The translations under genes were made by a program, and so were the position numbers. From JACKII01 sp963974445 (GTDB lineage Bacteria > Pseudomonadota > Alphaproteobacteria > Bin95): 23,762 nt of DNA. The notes beneath the pieces are model-generated. The model made no database searches, had not been told where the DNA came from, and saw only the letters and a program-made list of their open reading frames with translations. Position 1 is the first letter of the stretch, and every line of letters begins with the position of its first letter. This document shows positions 13,801 to 21,764 of this stretch, piece after piece. The DNA is taken from contig CAXBDI010000057.1 in the NCBI GenBank assembly GCA_963974445.1, forward strand, positions 1 to 23,762, written 5' to 3'.

Positions 13801-15254
13801 ATCGGCGGCACCTCGCCGGGCTTCGGATCGATCGGCAGCAGCTTGGCGAGGCCGGTCATCTGCTCGAACAGCGCCGCGACCGCCAGCAGCCCCGCCTCGT
13901 CCTGCGGCGGGCCGACCAGTTGCAGGCCAATAGGTCGTCCGTGCTCGTCGAAGCCTGCGGGCACGCTGATCGCCGGACACGCCGTCAGCGAAATCGCCGA
14001 GGTGGTTAGCGAGCCGGCGATGTAGTTGTCCAGCTTCACGCCATCGACCGTATCGACGAAGCGCAGGTTCACGTCGAACGGCGGCACGTTCACCACCGGG
14101 CAGGCGAGGAAGTCGTAGGTCTCGAAAAATGCCAGCACGCCCGCGTAGAACTTCGCCCGCTCGCGTTCGGCCCAGGCCAATTGCGTTGGCGTCTGGGCGA
14201 AGCCCTTCTCTGTGTTCCAGATAATATCGGCTTTGATCAGATCGCGGTGCTCCGCCAATTCGCGCTCGCGGTTCACGACAAAGAATTGGGCGCGCAGGAT
14301 CTGAAACGCCTCGTCGATATCGCCAAGCGCCGGGTGCGCCTCCTCAACCACGCAGCCCAAATCCTCGAAGCGACGGGCCGCCGCCTCGGTAATCGACTTG
14401 ACGGCCTTGGCGACCGGCACGCTGCCGCTGTAGTCGGTGGTGAAACCGATCCGCTTCGGCGCTGCCATCCTGCCCTTGGCCAAAGCCGCCATGGTCGTTG
14501 CGAAAAAGCTTTCGGCGGGCGGGTGGATGGTCAGCGGGTCGCGGTTGTCCCGGCCGCTGATCGCATCCAGGAACAGCGCCAGATCCGGCACATCCCGCGC
14601 CATAGGCCCCTCGACCGAGGAGGGGGAGAACAGGTTGCCGACGGTGCCGCGGGTCACGCGCCCCGGGCTTGGCCGCAAGCCGACGACGGAGCAGTAGCTG
14701 CCGGGCTTGCGCAAAGAGCCGCCATGGTCGGAGCCGTGCGCCAGCCACACCTCTCCCGTCGCCAGCGCGACCGCCGATCCGCCGGAGGAGCCGCCGCAGG
14801 TCAGCGACGTGTTCCAGGGGTTGCGCGTGCGCCCGAAGACTTCGTTGAAGGTAGAGCCGCCCGCCCCGAATTCCGGCGTGTTCGACTTGGCCAGCACCAG
14901 GCCGCCGTTCGCCTCCAGCCGCTCGACCATCGGGTGCGATTTGGCCGGCACGTGGTCCTTGTAGATCGGCGAGCCGTAGGTGGTGCGCACGCCCTGCACA
15001 TCCATCAGGTCCTTGATCGCCACCGGCAGCCCGGCGAGCCAGCCGCGGCCACCGTCGGGCTTCAGCGGCAGAGCCTTGGCGCGCTCGCGGGCGCGGTCGG
15101 GGCAGAGGGTCGGCAGGGCGTTGACCTGCGGCTCCACTTGCTCGATCCGGGCGAGCGCCGCGTCGATCAACTCCAGCGGCGAGACCTCGCCCACTTCCAG
15201 CAACTGCACCGCCTCGCGCGCCGGCAGACGGGTCAGGGATAAGTCGCCGCTCAT
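13797..15254 (-). CDS. Amidase-signature family amidohydrolase
   Basis: A 485-residue amidase-signature enzyme that hydrolyses a C-N amide bond. The Ser-cisSer-Lys triad is complete: K81 (PVAIKDLMD), S156 in CGGSSGGSA, and nucleophile S180 in GSDHGGSLRKP, with the S156-S180 spacing of 24 found in malonamidase E2 and FAAH. The full length is covered and the C-terminal region has the usual GLQLVGPPQDEAGLL motif. The ATG at 15254 (MSGDLSLTRL) overlaps the upstream hydrolase stop as ATGA and has GAGAGG about eight bases upstream. Its own stop overlaps the DehI-like start. The three genes therefore form a tightly coupled hydrolase-amidase-DehI unit. It is not a GatA, since GatB/GatC are absent. 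The substrate is unknown. Confidence 0.94.
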   Translation of the reverse strand: MSGDLSLTRLPAREAVQLLEVGEVSPLELIDAALARIEQVEPQVNALPTLCPDRARERAKALPLKPDGGRGWLAGLPVAIKDLMDVQGVRTTYGSPIYKDHVPAKSHPMVERLEANGGLVLAKSNTPEFGAGGSTFNEVFGRTRNPWNTSLTCGGSSGGSAVALATGEVWLAHGSDHGGSLRKPGSYCSVVGLRPSPGRVTRGTVGNLFSPSSVEGPMARDVPDLALFLDAISGRDNRDPLTIHPPAESFFATTMAALAKGRMAAPKRIGFTTDYSGSVPVAKAVKSITEAAARRFEDLGCVVEEAHPALGDIDEAFQILRAQFFVVNRERELAEHRDLIKADIIWNTEKGFAQTPTQLAWAERERAKFYAGVLAFFETYDFLACPVVNVPPFDVNLRFVDTVDGVKLDNYIAGSLTTSAISLTACPAISVPAGFDEHGRPIGLQLVGPPQDEAGLLAVAALFEQMTGLAKLLPIDPKPGEVPPI

Positions 15255-16192
15255 ATCGCAAACCTCTCGCGCAGAAAGCCGGTCATTGCCGCAAACGCCG
15301 CTGCCGAGCGCTGGCCCGTCAGGCGGCAGCGCAGGAAGCCGTGGATCAGCCGGGCGGCGCAATGGTAGGTCACCGGCACGCTGGCGGCCCGCAGCCGCGC
15401 GGCATACTCGACGCCGTCGCAGTAGAGCGGATCATACTCCGCCGTCAGGATGATGGCCGGCGGCAGGTTCGCCAGGTTCTGCGCCTTCAACGGCGTCGCG
15501 TAAGGGTCGTCGGAGACCACACCCTCGCCCAAATACCAGCCCCAGTAGTTGCCCATGCTCTGCGTGGTCAGACCCGGTGGCGCGACGTTGTAGGCAAAGG
15601 ATGGCGCGCTCAGGTCGTCGGTCAGGCAGGGATAGATCAGGGCTTGGCCCCGCAAGCCGGGGCCACCCATGTCGCGCGCCGCGAGTGCTATGGCCGCCGC
15701 TAAGTTGCCGCCAGCGCTGTCGCCCGCAACCGCGATCCGCCCCGCGTCTATGCCGAGCGCGGCACCATTCTGGGCGATGTGGCAGAGCACGCCGTAGCAA
15801 TCCTCGAACGCCGTCGGGTGCTTGTGTTCGGGCGCCAGGCGGTAGTCGACGCTGACGCAGACGGCGCGGCAATCCATCGCCAGGCCCCAGCCAGTCGTAT
15901 CGCTCGATTGCGGCGAGCCCTTCATGAAGCCGCCGCCATGGATGTAGATCACGCACGGCGCACAGGCGGCGAGGCCCTTTGGGCGGTAAACGCGGACGCC
16001 CACCGGCGTGCCATCGACCGACGGCATGGTGGTGTCCTGCACCTCCAACCCATCCGGCCATTGGGTCATATTCGCCGCCGCGTAGACCTCCCAATTCTTG
16101 CGCATCTCCGCGACGGTGTTTGCGGGCGGCAAGGCGGCGGATGCCTTGATAATCGGGTCCATCTCCGGATGGATGTCGTAGCGGCCGGGCAT
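15251..16192 (-). CDS. Alpha/beta hydrolase, hormone-sensitive-lipase (HSL) type esterase
   Basis: A 313-residue esterase of the HSL (bacterial family IV) group. The oxyanion-hole motif HGGGF is at 85-89, nucleophile S159 in GDSAGGN, Asp254 in AEYDPL and His284 in LIHGFLR, so the catalytic triad is complete. It also has the VDYRLAPEHKHPTA segment typical of the family. There is no signal peptide, so it is cytoplasmic. I chose the ATG at 16192, which has GGAG about 10 nt upstream; a TTG at 16201 sits too close to that site. It is first in the minus-strand catabolic row and overlaps the amidase start by 4 nt. It likely hydrolyses a small carboxylic ester feeding the same pathway as the amidase (inference). 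Confidence 0.94.
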   Translation of the reverse strand: MPGRYDIHPEMDPIIKASAALPPANTVAEMRKNWEVYAAANMTQWPDGLEVQDTTMPSVDGTPVGVRVYRPKGLAACAPCVIYIHGGGFMKGSPQSSDTTGWGLAMDCRAVCVSVDYRLAPEHKHPTAFEDCYGVLCHIAQNGAALGIDAGRIAVAGDSAGGNLAAAIALAARDMGGPGLRGQALIYPCLTDDLSAPSFAYNVAPPGLTTQSMGNYWGWYLGEGVVSDDPYATPLKAQNLANLPPAIILTAEYDPLYCDGVEYAARLRAASVPVTYHCAARLIHGFLRCRLTGQRSAAAFAAMTGFLRERFAI

Positions 16193-16322
16193 AGGCGGCA
16201 AGCTCCTAAAGCGCGAAGGTGTATGTCAAGGATAGGCACAAGGCCGCCGGAAACGCTATACCGGATGCAGCAGAAACTTCGTGCGCCGCCGCCCCTCTGC
16301 CGATGAGGTGAGAACCGCCCCG

Positions 16323-17558
16323 ATGATCGCATCCAACCCCAGCGACCCGGCACTGGCCGCGGGCTTCGAGTTGGCCTCGGCGTCGCCTGCCTTTCTGGCC
16401 GACCCCTACCCGACCTACGCCGCGTTGCGCGAGCATGCGCCGGTCAAGCGCTTTGCCGACGGATCGTTCTTCCTCAGCCGCTATGCCGATTGCCTGCGGG
16501 TCTATAAGGACCATGCCGGCTTTCTTTCCGACAAGCGCCGGGCGTTTGCGCCGGTGTTCGGCCCGGGCTCGGCTCTCTATGAGCATCACACCACCAGCCT
16601 GGTTTTCAACGATCCGCCGCTGCACACCCGCGTGCGCCGCCTGCTGGCCCCGGCCTTCACACCGCGGGCATTGGTGGCGCTGCGCGGCCGGGTGGAGGCG
16701 TTTGTCGATGAGTTGCTCGACGAGGCGGAGGCCAAGGGCCGGTTCGACCTGATCGGCGACCTGGCGAGCGCGCTGCCGATCCAGTTGATCGGCGACATGC
16801 TGGGCGTGCCTGGTGACGAGCGCCGGCCTTTGCGCGCCTGGTCGCTGGCGATTCTGGGCGCGCTGGAGCCGCGGCCCTCACCTGAACGACTGGCGGAGGG
16901 CAACCGCGCCGTCGATGACTTTAAGCTCTATCTGCGCGACCTGATCGCCCGCCGCCGCGCCGGTACCTTGCCGAGCGATGACAGCGAAATCCTGTCGAAG
17001 CTGATGGCGGAGACCGCCGATGGGGACCGGCTCAGCGAGTTGGAATTGCTACACAACTGCATCTTCCTGCTGAACGCCGGCCATGAGACGACCACCAACT
17101 TGATAGGCAACGGGGTGGAGGCGCTGTTCCGCTTTCCTGGCGAGCACGAGCGGTTGCGGACCGCTCCCAGCCTGATCGACTCCGCCGTTGAGGAGTTCCT
17201 GCGCTTCGAAAGCTCCAACCAGTTGGGAAACCGCCAGGCCGCGGCGGATTGCGAGATCGGCGGCGTCGCCATTCCGGCCGGCGCCTACCTGCACCTGGGC
17301 ATCGGCGCCGCCAACCGCGACCCGGCGGAATTCGCGGAGCCGGAGCGGCTGGACCTGTCGCGCAAGCCGAACCGGCACTTGGCTTTCGCCAGCGGGATCC
17401 ACATCTGCGCCGGCGCGTCGCTGGCCCGGATGGAGGGTCAGGTTGCGTTGGGTAAGCTCGTGGCGCGCTTCCCGCGGTTGCGTCCGTATGGGAAGCCGGT
17501 ACGCGGGGGGCGGGCGCGCTTTCGCGGGTTCTTGAGCCTGCCGGTGGCTGTAGGCTAG
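16323..17558 (+). CDS. Cytochrome P450, soluble bacterial class
   Basis: A 411-residue bacterial cytochrome P450, a haem monooxygenase inserting one oxygen into an organic substrate. The I-helix AGHETTT is at 252-258, the ExxR motif at E291-R294, and the haem-binding loop FASGIHICAG has the thiolate ligand C362. There is no membrane anchor. The ATG at 16323 (MIASNPSDPA) fits family length; GAGG lies about 14 nt upstream, which is far, and the frame remains open to a GTG at 16281. It is divergent from the hydrolase-amidase row with 130 nt between them. No ferredoxin or ferredoxin reductase is in the window, so redox partners must come from elsewhere. The substrate is unknown; context suggests a catabolic hydroxylation. 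Confidence 0.95.
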   Translation: MIASNPSDPALAAGFELASASPAFLADPYPTYAALREHAPVKRFADGSFFLSRYADCLRVYKDHAGFLSDKRRAFAPVFGPGSALYEHHTTSLVFNDPPLHTRVRRLLAPAFTPRALVALRGRVEAFVDELLDEAEAKGRFDLIGDLASALPIQLIGDMLGVPGDERRPLRAWSLAILGALEPRPSPERLAEGNRAVDDFKLYLRDLIARRRAGTLPSDDSEILSKLMAETADGDRLSELELLHNCIFLLNAGHETTTNLIGNGVEALFRFPGEHERLRTAPSLIDSAVEEFLRFESSNQLGNRQAAADCEIGGVAIPAGAYLHLGIGAANRDPAEFAEPERLDLSRKPNRHLAFASGIHICAGASLARMEGQVALGKLVARFPRLRPYGKPVRGGRARFRGFLSLPVAVG

Positions 17559-17579
17559 CCGGAATGGCCGAATCCGGTC

Positions 17580-17766
17580 CTAATACTAGCGGTAGAAAAT
17601 CTCGACCGTTCAGCCACTTCCCCACCGTCCCAAACTTGATTTGGGACCCATGCCTGAGACTTCGTTGCGGAGGTCGCTCTTTGTGGTTAACGCTCAGGCA
17701 TGGACCCCGTGTCAAGCACGGGGCGGAGGGATGTGGAGGGGCGGTAACACTTGCCGCTGGTATTAG
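17580..17766. repeat. 187-bp nested palindromic (MITE-like) element
   Basis: The outer ends CTAATACTAGCGG (17580-17592) and CCGCTGGTATTAG (17754-17766) are inverted with one mismatch. Farther in, CATGCCTGAG (17649-17658) is inverted as CTCAGGCATG (17693-17702). Each half also holds its own hairpin: GTCCCAAA-CTTGA-TTTGGGAC on the left (17628-17648) and CCCCGTG-TCAAG-CACGGGG on the right (17705-17723). The whole element is an imperfect palindrome that could fold into a branched cruciform. It carries no ORF of its own and ends nine bases before the ATG of the SbcD-like gene, so it supplies or replaces that gene's leader. No target-site duplication is obvious. Confidence 0.75.
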
Positions 17767-17775
17767 TATTGTCCG

Positions 17776-18927
17776 ATGATCCGATTTCTCCACACCGCCG
17801 ACTGGCAGATAGGCCGTCACTTCAAGTTCGTTGCCGGCGACGCGGCGGCGCTGCTGCGGCGTGCGCGGATTGAGGCGGTGGACCGGCTGGCAGCGGCGGC
17901 TCGTCAGAATGATTGTGCCTTCGTGCTAGTGGCCGGCGATGTCTTCGATGCGGAGCAACTGGCCGAGCCGACCCTGCGTGCGCCACTGGAGCGGATGGCG
18001 CGTGCTGCCGATCTCTCCTGGTATTTGCTGCCGGGCAATCATGACCCGGATCGGCCGGAGGGGTTGTGGGACCGGCTGGCGCGCCTCGGCCTGCCCGACA
18101 ACGTCCATGCGATGCGCGCTGCGGAGCCGCTGCCACTCGGCGACGATGCGGTCCTATTGCCGGCGCCCCTCACCGCCCGCGATCATGGCGACGATCCGAC
18201 CGCATGGATGGATGCGGCGTCTTCATCCGAAGGCTTGGCCCGCATCGGCCTGGCGCATGGCGCGATCCGGGAATTCGGGGAGAGCCAGGGAGGCCAGGTC
18301 GAGCGTGGGGTCATCGCGCCGGATCGGGCCAAGCACGCCGGCCTCGCCTATCTGGCGCTGGGGGACTGGCATCGGGCGCTGCAAGTTACGCCGAACACCT
18401 GGTACAGCGGCACGCCGGAACCGGAGCGGTTCTACCCGCCGGGCGAGGCCGATGGCGGCGCGGCGCTGCTGGTCTCCATCGCGTCGGCGAACGCGCCGCC
18501 GGAGGTGGAGCCGATCCGCACGGCGCAGTACACCTGGGCGGCGCTCGACGAGACGCTGGGCGACGAGGCCGACATCACCGCCCTGAGCGAACAGGTAGAG
18601 GCTCTGGCCGACGATCCGGCCCGGCTGTTCCTGCGCCTGACCTTGCGTGGCCGCCTGCCGCTCGCCGCGCGGCAGCAGGCAGACGAGCGGTTGCGGCGGC
18701 GGCTGGAGGGCGCGCTGTTCGCCCTCGACCTCGACGACACCGACCTGCTGCCGGAGCCGACCGCCGACGACCTGGACGCTATCGACCGGCCGGGCGGCGT
18801 GTTGCGCCTGGCAGCCGAGCACTTGCAGAGCCTCGCCGCCGACGATGCGGCGGACCCGGAGGCCGCCGCTACCGCCCGCCGCGCGCTGGCCCGCCTCTAT
18901 ATCGAAGCGCGGGCGGCGCAGGCATGA
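17776..18927 (+). CDS. SbcD/Mre11-like DNA repair exonuclease (YhaO type)
   Basis: A 383-residue calcineurin-like phosphoesterase of the SbcD/Mre11/YhaO group, the nuclease half of a double-strand-break or hairpin-processing complex. The metal-site motifs are HTADWQIG (6-13), GDVFD (54-58), GNHDP (87-91), LAHG (159-162) and LGDWH (195-199). Two usual His ligands are changed: the DxH motif reads D9-W-Q11, and GHxH reads G-D197-W-H199. Gln and Asp can still bind metal, and I recall this pattern in part of the family. The C-terminal region (about 240-383) is the capping and partner-binding part. The ATG at 17776 lies nine bases after the palindromic element and has no clear ribosome binding site. 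Its stop overlaps the ATPase gene start (ATGA), so the two are coupled. Confidence 0.88.
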   Translation: MIRFLHTADWQIGRHFKFVAGDAAALLRRARIEAVDRLAAAARQNDCAFVLVAGDVFDAEQLAEPTLRAPLERMARAADLSWYLLPGNHDPDRPEGLWDRLARLGLPDNVHAMRAAEPLPLGDDAVLLPAPLTARDHGDDPTAWMDAASSSEGLARIGLAHGAIREFGESQGGQVERGVIAPDRAKHAGLAYLALGDWHRALQVTPNTWYSGTPEPERFYPPGEADGGAALLVSIASANAPPEVEPIRTAQYTWAALDETLGDEADITALSEQVEALADDPARLFLRLTLRGRLPLAARQQADERLRRRLEGALFALDLDDTDLLPEPTADDLDAIDRPGGVLRLAAEHLQSLAADDAADPEAAATARRALARLYIEARAAQA

Positions 18928-21632
18928 GCCGTCTGGTTCTTACCGATCTGGTGCTGCAGCAATTCCGTAAGTTCGAGCAGCCGCAGCGCCTCACCGGCCT
19001 CGGCCCGGGGCTCAACCTGCTGTCCGCGCCGAACGAGGCTGGAAAGTCCACCTTGAAGGCGGCGCTCGACGCCGTGTTGTTCGAGCGGCATCGGCTGGGT
19101 GGCGACGCCGGCAAGGCGTTCAACAACCAGTGGAACGACGCGCCACCGGCGGTGCATGTAGGCTTTTCACTGGACGATGCGCCCTACACGCTGACTAAGC
19201 GCTTCTACCGGCAGCACCGCGCCATCCTGTGCCGGCCGGATGGATCGGTCGCGGAAGGCGATGCGGCGGAACGCGAACTGCAAACACTGCTGGGCTTTCA
19301 AACGCCGGAGCGCGGCAGCCTCAAGCCGGAATTGCTCGGCGTTTGGGGCCTGCTGTGGGCGAGCCAGGGCGATACCATCCGCCCGCTGGATGTCGGCGAG
19401 GCGGCGCGCACGTCGCTGGCCGAATGCCTGGTTTCGGGTGAGGTCGCCGCGGTCACTGGCGGCCGCAGAGGCAGCGCCGTGCCGGCGGCGGTGCGGACCG
19501 CGCTGGCGGGGTATTTGACCGCCAGCACCAGACGCCCCACTGGCCGCTACAAGCAGTTGCTGGACGAGCGGGAAAGCCTGGGCCAGACGCTTGCGGACGC
19601 CGAGGCGTTGCGGTCGGCCTTGGCGGAGCAGACCCAAGCCTTGCTGCTGGGCCGCCGCGATCTGAATGCGGAGCGGCGCAGCACCGACGACGAGGGGGAA
19701 CGAGCGGCGATCCGGCAATTGGCGGCGCAATTGCGCGATGCTCAGCAGTTGGCCGAGCAGGTCGAGAATGGCCGCCTCGCCCGGACGTTGGCCGACCAGA
19801 CGCTGGCCGCGGCAGAGGAGGCCGTCGCGCGGCGTCAGGCGCAGATTGCGAACGCAGAGACCCTAGCGGCGGCGCTTGCCGAGGCCGACACCCAGGCTGC
19901 TCAAGCCAATGAGAAAGCGGCGTCGTTGGTCGGCGCGCTTGAGAAAGCCCAGGCGGTCGCGGCAGATGCCGACGATGTCGCCAAGACCGCCAAAGCCGAG
20001 GTCGAGCGCATCGCCTGCCAGCGCGGCCTGCAAGAACGGCGGACGGTCATGGCGCGCGAGGCGGAGCGCTTGCGCCAGGCGCTGGACGCGGCCCGGCAGC
20101 ACCAGGCGTGGCGTACAGAGGCTGAGGCGCTCACCTGCACCCCGGCGGCGCTGAAACGCTTGCGTCAGTTGGTGCAACAGCACGAGACAGCGCTCGCCGC
20201 CCGTGCCGCGGCAGCGACCGCCCTACGCTTCACCCTGTCGGCGGAGGGTGCAAAGACCGTCACTCTGGATGGCCAGTCGGTGGCGGCGGATGCCAGTATC
20301 GACCTGCTGCAGCCGGCCAGCCTGTCTCTCGGAGCATTGGGCAAGCTGGAGATCGCGCCGAGGGTTCGCGACGCCAGCGCGTTGGAGACCGAGTTGAAGG
20401 AGGCGGAATCGGCGCTCGCCGAAGCCTTTGCAGCCCTCGCCGTCCCGAGCCTTGCCGCGGCGGAAGCGCAGGCGGAGCAGCGGGCGCAGTTGCTCGCCAA
20501 AGCTCAGGTCAGCGGCGAGCGGGCGCAAACCCTGGTGCCAGACGCGACCAGCGCCGGAGACCTGGCAGAGCGCTTGCAGCAGGCCGAAACAGCGGCGGCC
20601 GAGGTCGCCGGCACGCTCGACGATGCCGATCCGCGAAATGACCAGACGCTCGACGACGCCGACGATCAGGCGCGAGCGGCTCGAACCAAGGCCGAGGCGG
20701 CCGATGAAACCGCCCGAACCCGATGGAGCGAAGCCCGGCAGGCGCACGCATTGGCGGCCCAAGCCGCCGAACACAGCGCAGCGCTCGCCGCCAACGCGCG
20801 GGCAGCCCATACCGCTGCGTCGCAAGCGTTGGAAGCGGCCAGAGCCGCGACGCCGGACGATGCACTGGCCGAACGAGTCGCCGCCGCGGCGGAGGCGCGG
20901 GCCGATGCGGCGGCGGCTCTCGCGGCGCTGCAAGAGAAGATGGAGGCCATCGGCACCCCGGAGCGCATAGCGGCACAGTTAGAGCGGGCGGAAGTGGCGC
21001 GCGACCGGCGGCGCGAACGCATCGCCAAGCTGGAGATGAGCATCGCCCGGTTGGAGGAGCAGGTCCGCGCCCAATCCGACAAAGGCACTGACGAAGCGGT
21101 CGCCGAGGCACGCCAATCCCTCGACCGCGTCGCCATGGAGATCGCTCGAATCGAGCGGGACAAGGACGCGCTGCTGTTGCTGGATCGGGTGTTGCAGGAG
21201 GCCGCGAGCGCCGCCGAGGCGCGCTATCTGGCGCCTGTGACCCAACATCTGCGCCCCTATATCGACGATCTGTTGGGGAAGGCGGAGTTGGAGCTCGACA
21301 CGAAATTCAGCCCCACCGGCCTGCGCCGGGCCGCACGGCAGGAGGCGTTCCCGCAGCTTTCCGCCGGCACGCGCGAACAGCTCTCGATCCTGACCCGCCT
21401 CGCCTTTGCCGACGTTTTAGCCGCCCAAGGCCGCCCGGTCGTGCTGCTGCTCGATGACGCGCTGCTGTATTGCGACGACCGGCGGCTGGAGAGCATGTTC
21501 ACGGCGCTGGAGCGGGCGGCGGAACGATTCCAGGTGATCGTCTTCACCTGCCACGCCCGCGCCTTCGATGGCCTCGGCGGCCGGGCGCAGCGGCGGCTGG
21601 AAATGGTGCCGGCAGACGAGATCGCGTTGTGA
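18924..21632 (+). CDS. SbcC/Rad50-like AAA ATPase with long coiled coil (YhaN type)
   Basis: A 902-residue SMC-like ATPase, the partner of the SbcD-like nuclease. Walker A is APNEAGKST (35-43). The ABC signature LSAGTREQLS is at 812-821, Walker B VVLLLDD at 839-845, and the H-loop His is H877 in FTCHARAF. Between the ATP-binding halves lie long Ala/Glu/Arg-rich coiled coils (about 205-425 and 480-770). The middle holds a Val/Thr-rich beta-like insert (about 432-475, 'FTLSAEGAKTVTLDGQSVA'), and I see no CxxC zinc hook. This matches the YhaN group rather than classic SbcC. The start ATG at 18924 overlaps the nuclease stop by 4 nt; the frame is open farther upstream only as an out-of-frame reading of the nuclease gene. 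Role: ATP-driven DNA-end or secondary-structure processing. Confidence 0.9.
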   Translation: MSRLVLTDLVLQQFRKFEQPQRLTGLGPGLNLLSAPNEAGKSTLKAALDAVLFERHRLGGDAGKAFNNQWNDAPPAVHVGFSLDDAPYTLTKRFYRQHRAILCRPDGSVAEGDAAERELQTLLGFQTPERGSLKPELLGVWGLLWASQGDTIRPLDVGEAARTSLAECLVSGEVAAVTGGRRGSAVPAAVRTALAGYLTASTRRPTGRYKQLLDERESLGQTLADAEALRSALAEQTQALLLGRRDLNAERRSTDDEGERAAIRQLAAQLRDAQQLAEQVENGRLARTLADQTLAAAEEAVARRQAQIANAETLAAALAEADTQAAQANEKAASLVGALEKAQAVAADADDVAKTAKAEVERIACQRGLQERRTVMAREAERLRQALDAARQHQAWRTEAEALTCTPAALKRLRQLVQQHETALAARAAAATALRFTLSAEGAKTVTLDGQSVAADASIDLLQPASLSLGALGKLEIAPRVRDASALETELKEAESALAEAFAALAVPSLAAAEAQAEQRAQLLAKAQVSGERAQTLVPDATSAGDLAERLQQAETAAAEVAGTLDDADPRNDQTLDDADDQARAARTKAEAADETARTRWSEARQAHALAAQAAEHSAALAANARAAHTAASQALEAARAATPDDALAERVAAAAEARADAAAALAALQEKMEAIGTPERIAAQLERAEVARDRRRERIAKLEMSIARLEEQVRAQSDKGTDEAVAEARQSLDRVAMEIARIERDKDALLLLDRVLQEAASAAEARYLAPVTQHLRPYIDDLLGKAELELDTKFSPTGLRRAARQEAFPQLSAGTREQLSILTRLAFADVLAAQGRPVVLLLDDALLYCDDRRLESMFTALERAAERFQVIVFTCHARAFDGLGGRAQRRLEMVPADEIAL

Positions 21633-21708
21633 GCACCGCATCGCAAGCCGGCATTTGCGGATGGGCGCAGTTTGTGCATGGCAGTATCGGGCATGATCAG
21701 CGCCGCCG

Positions 21709-21735
21709 CGATCCGTCATAGCCCCGACGGGATCG
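21709..21735. terminator. Hairpin between convergent genes, weak terminator candidate
   Basis: CGATCCGTC (21709-21717) pairs with GACGGGATCG (21726-21735) with one bulged G around an 8-nt loop. It lies in the 132-nt gap between the ATPase gene and the convergent acylase gene. No T-run follows, so it is weak evidence for termination. The rest of the gap shows nothing recognisable. Confidence 0.3.
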
Positions 21736-21764
21736 GAAACATCATCTGACAAGCACTGTCCGCG

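Noticed and set aside
13024..15242. Long plus-strand frames (13024-14025 and 14181-15242) opposite the DehI-like and amidase genes
   Set aside because: Antisense shadows caused by high GC; no motif or ribosome binding site supports them.
16224..16229. Perfect TTGACA (minus strand) upstream of the esterase gene as a promoter -35 box
   Set aside because: No reasonable -10 box occurs 16-18 nt downstream before the start codon.
18066..18923. Upstream extension of the SbcC-like frame through the nuclease gene
   Set aside because: It reads the nuclease gene out of frame as Arg/Gly-rich sequence; the ATP-binding domain begins properly at 18924 with an ATGA overlap.
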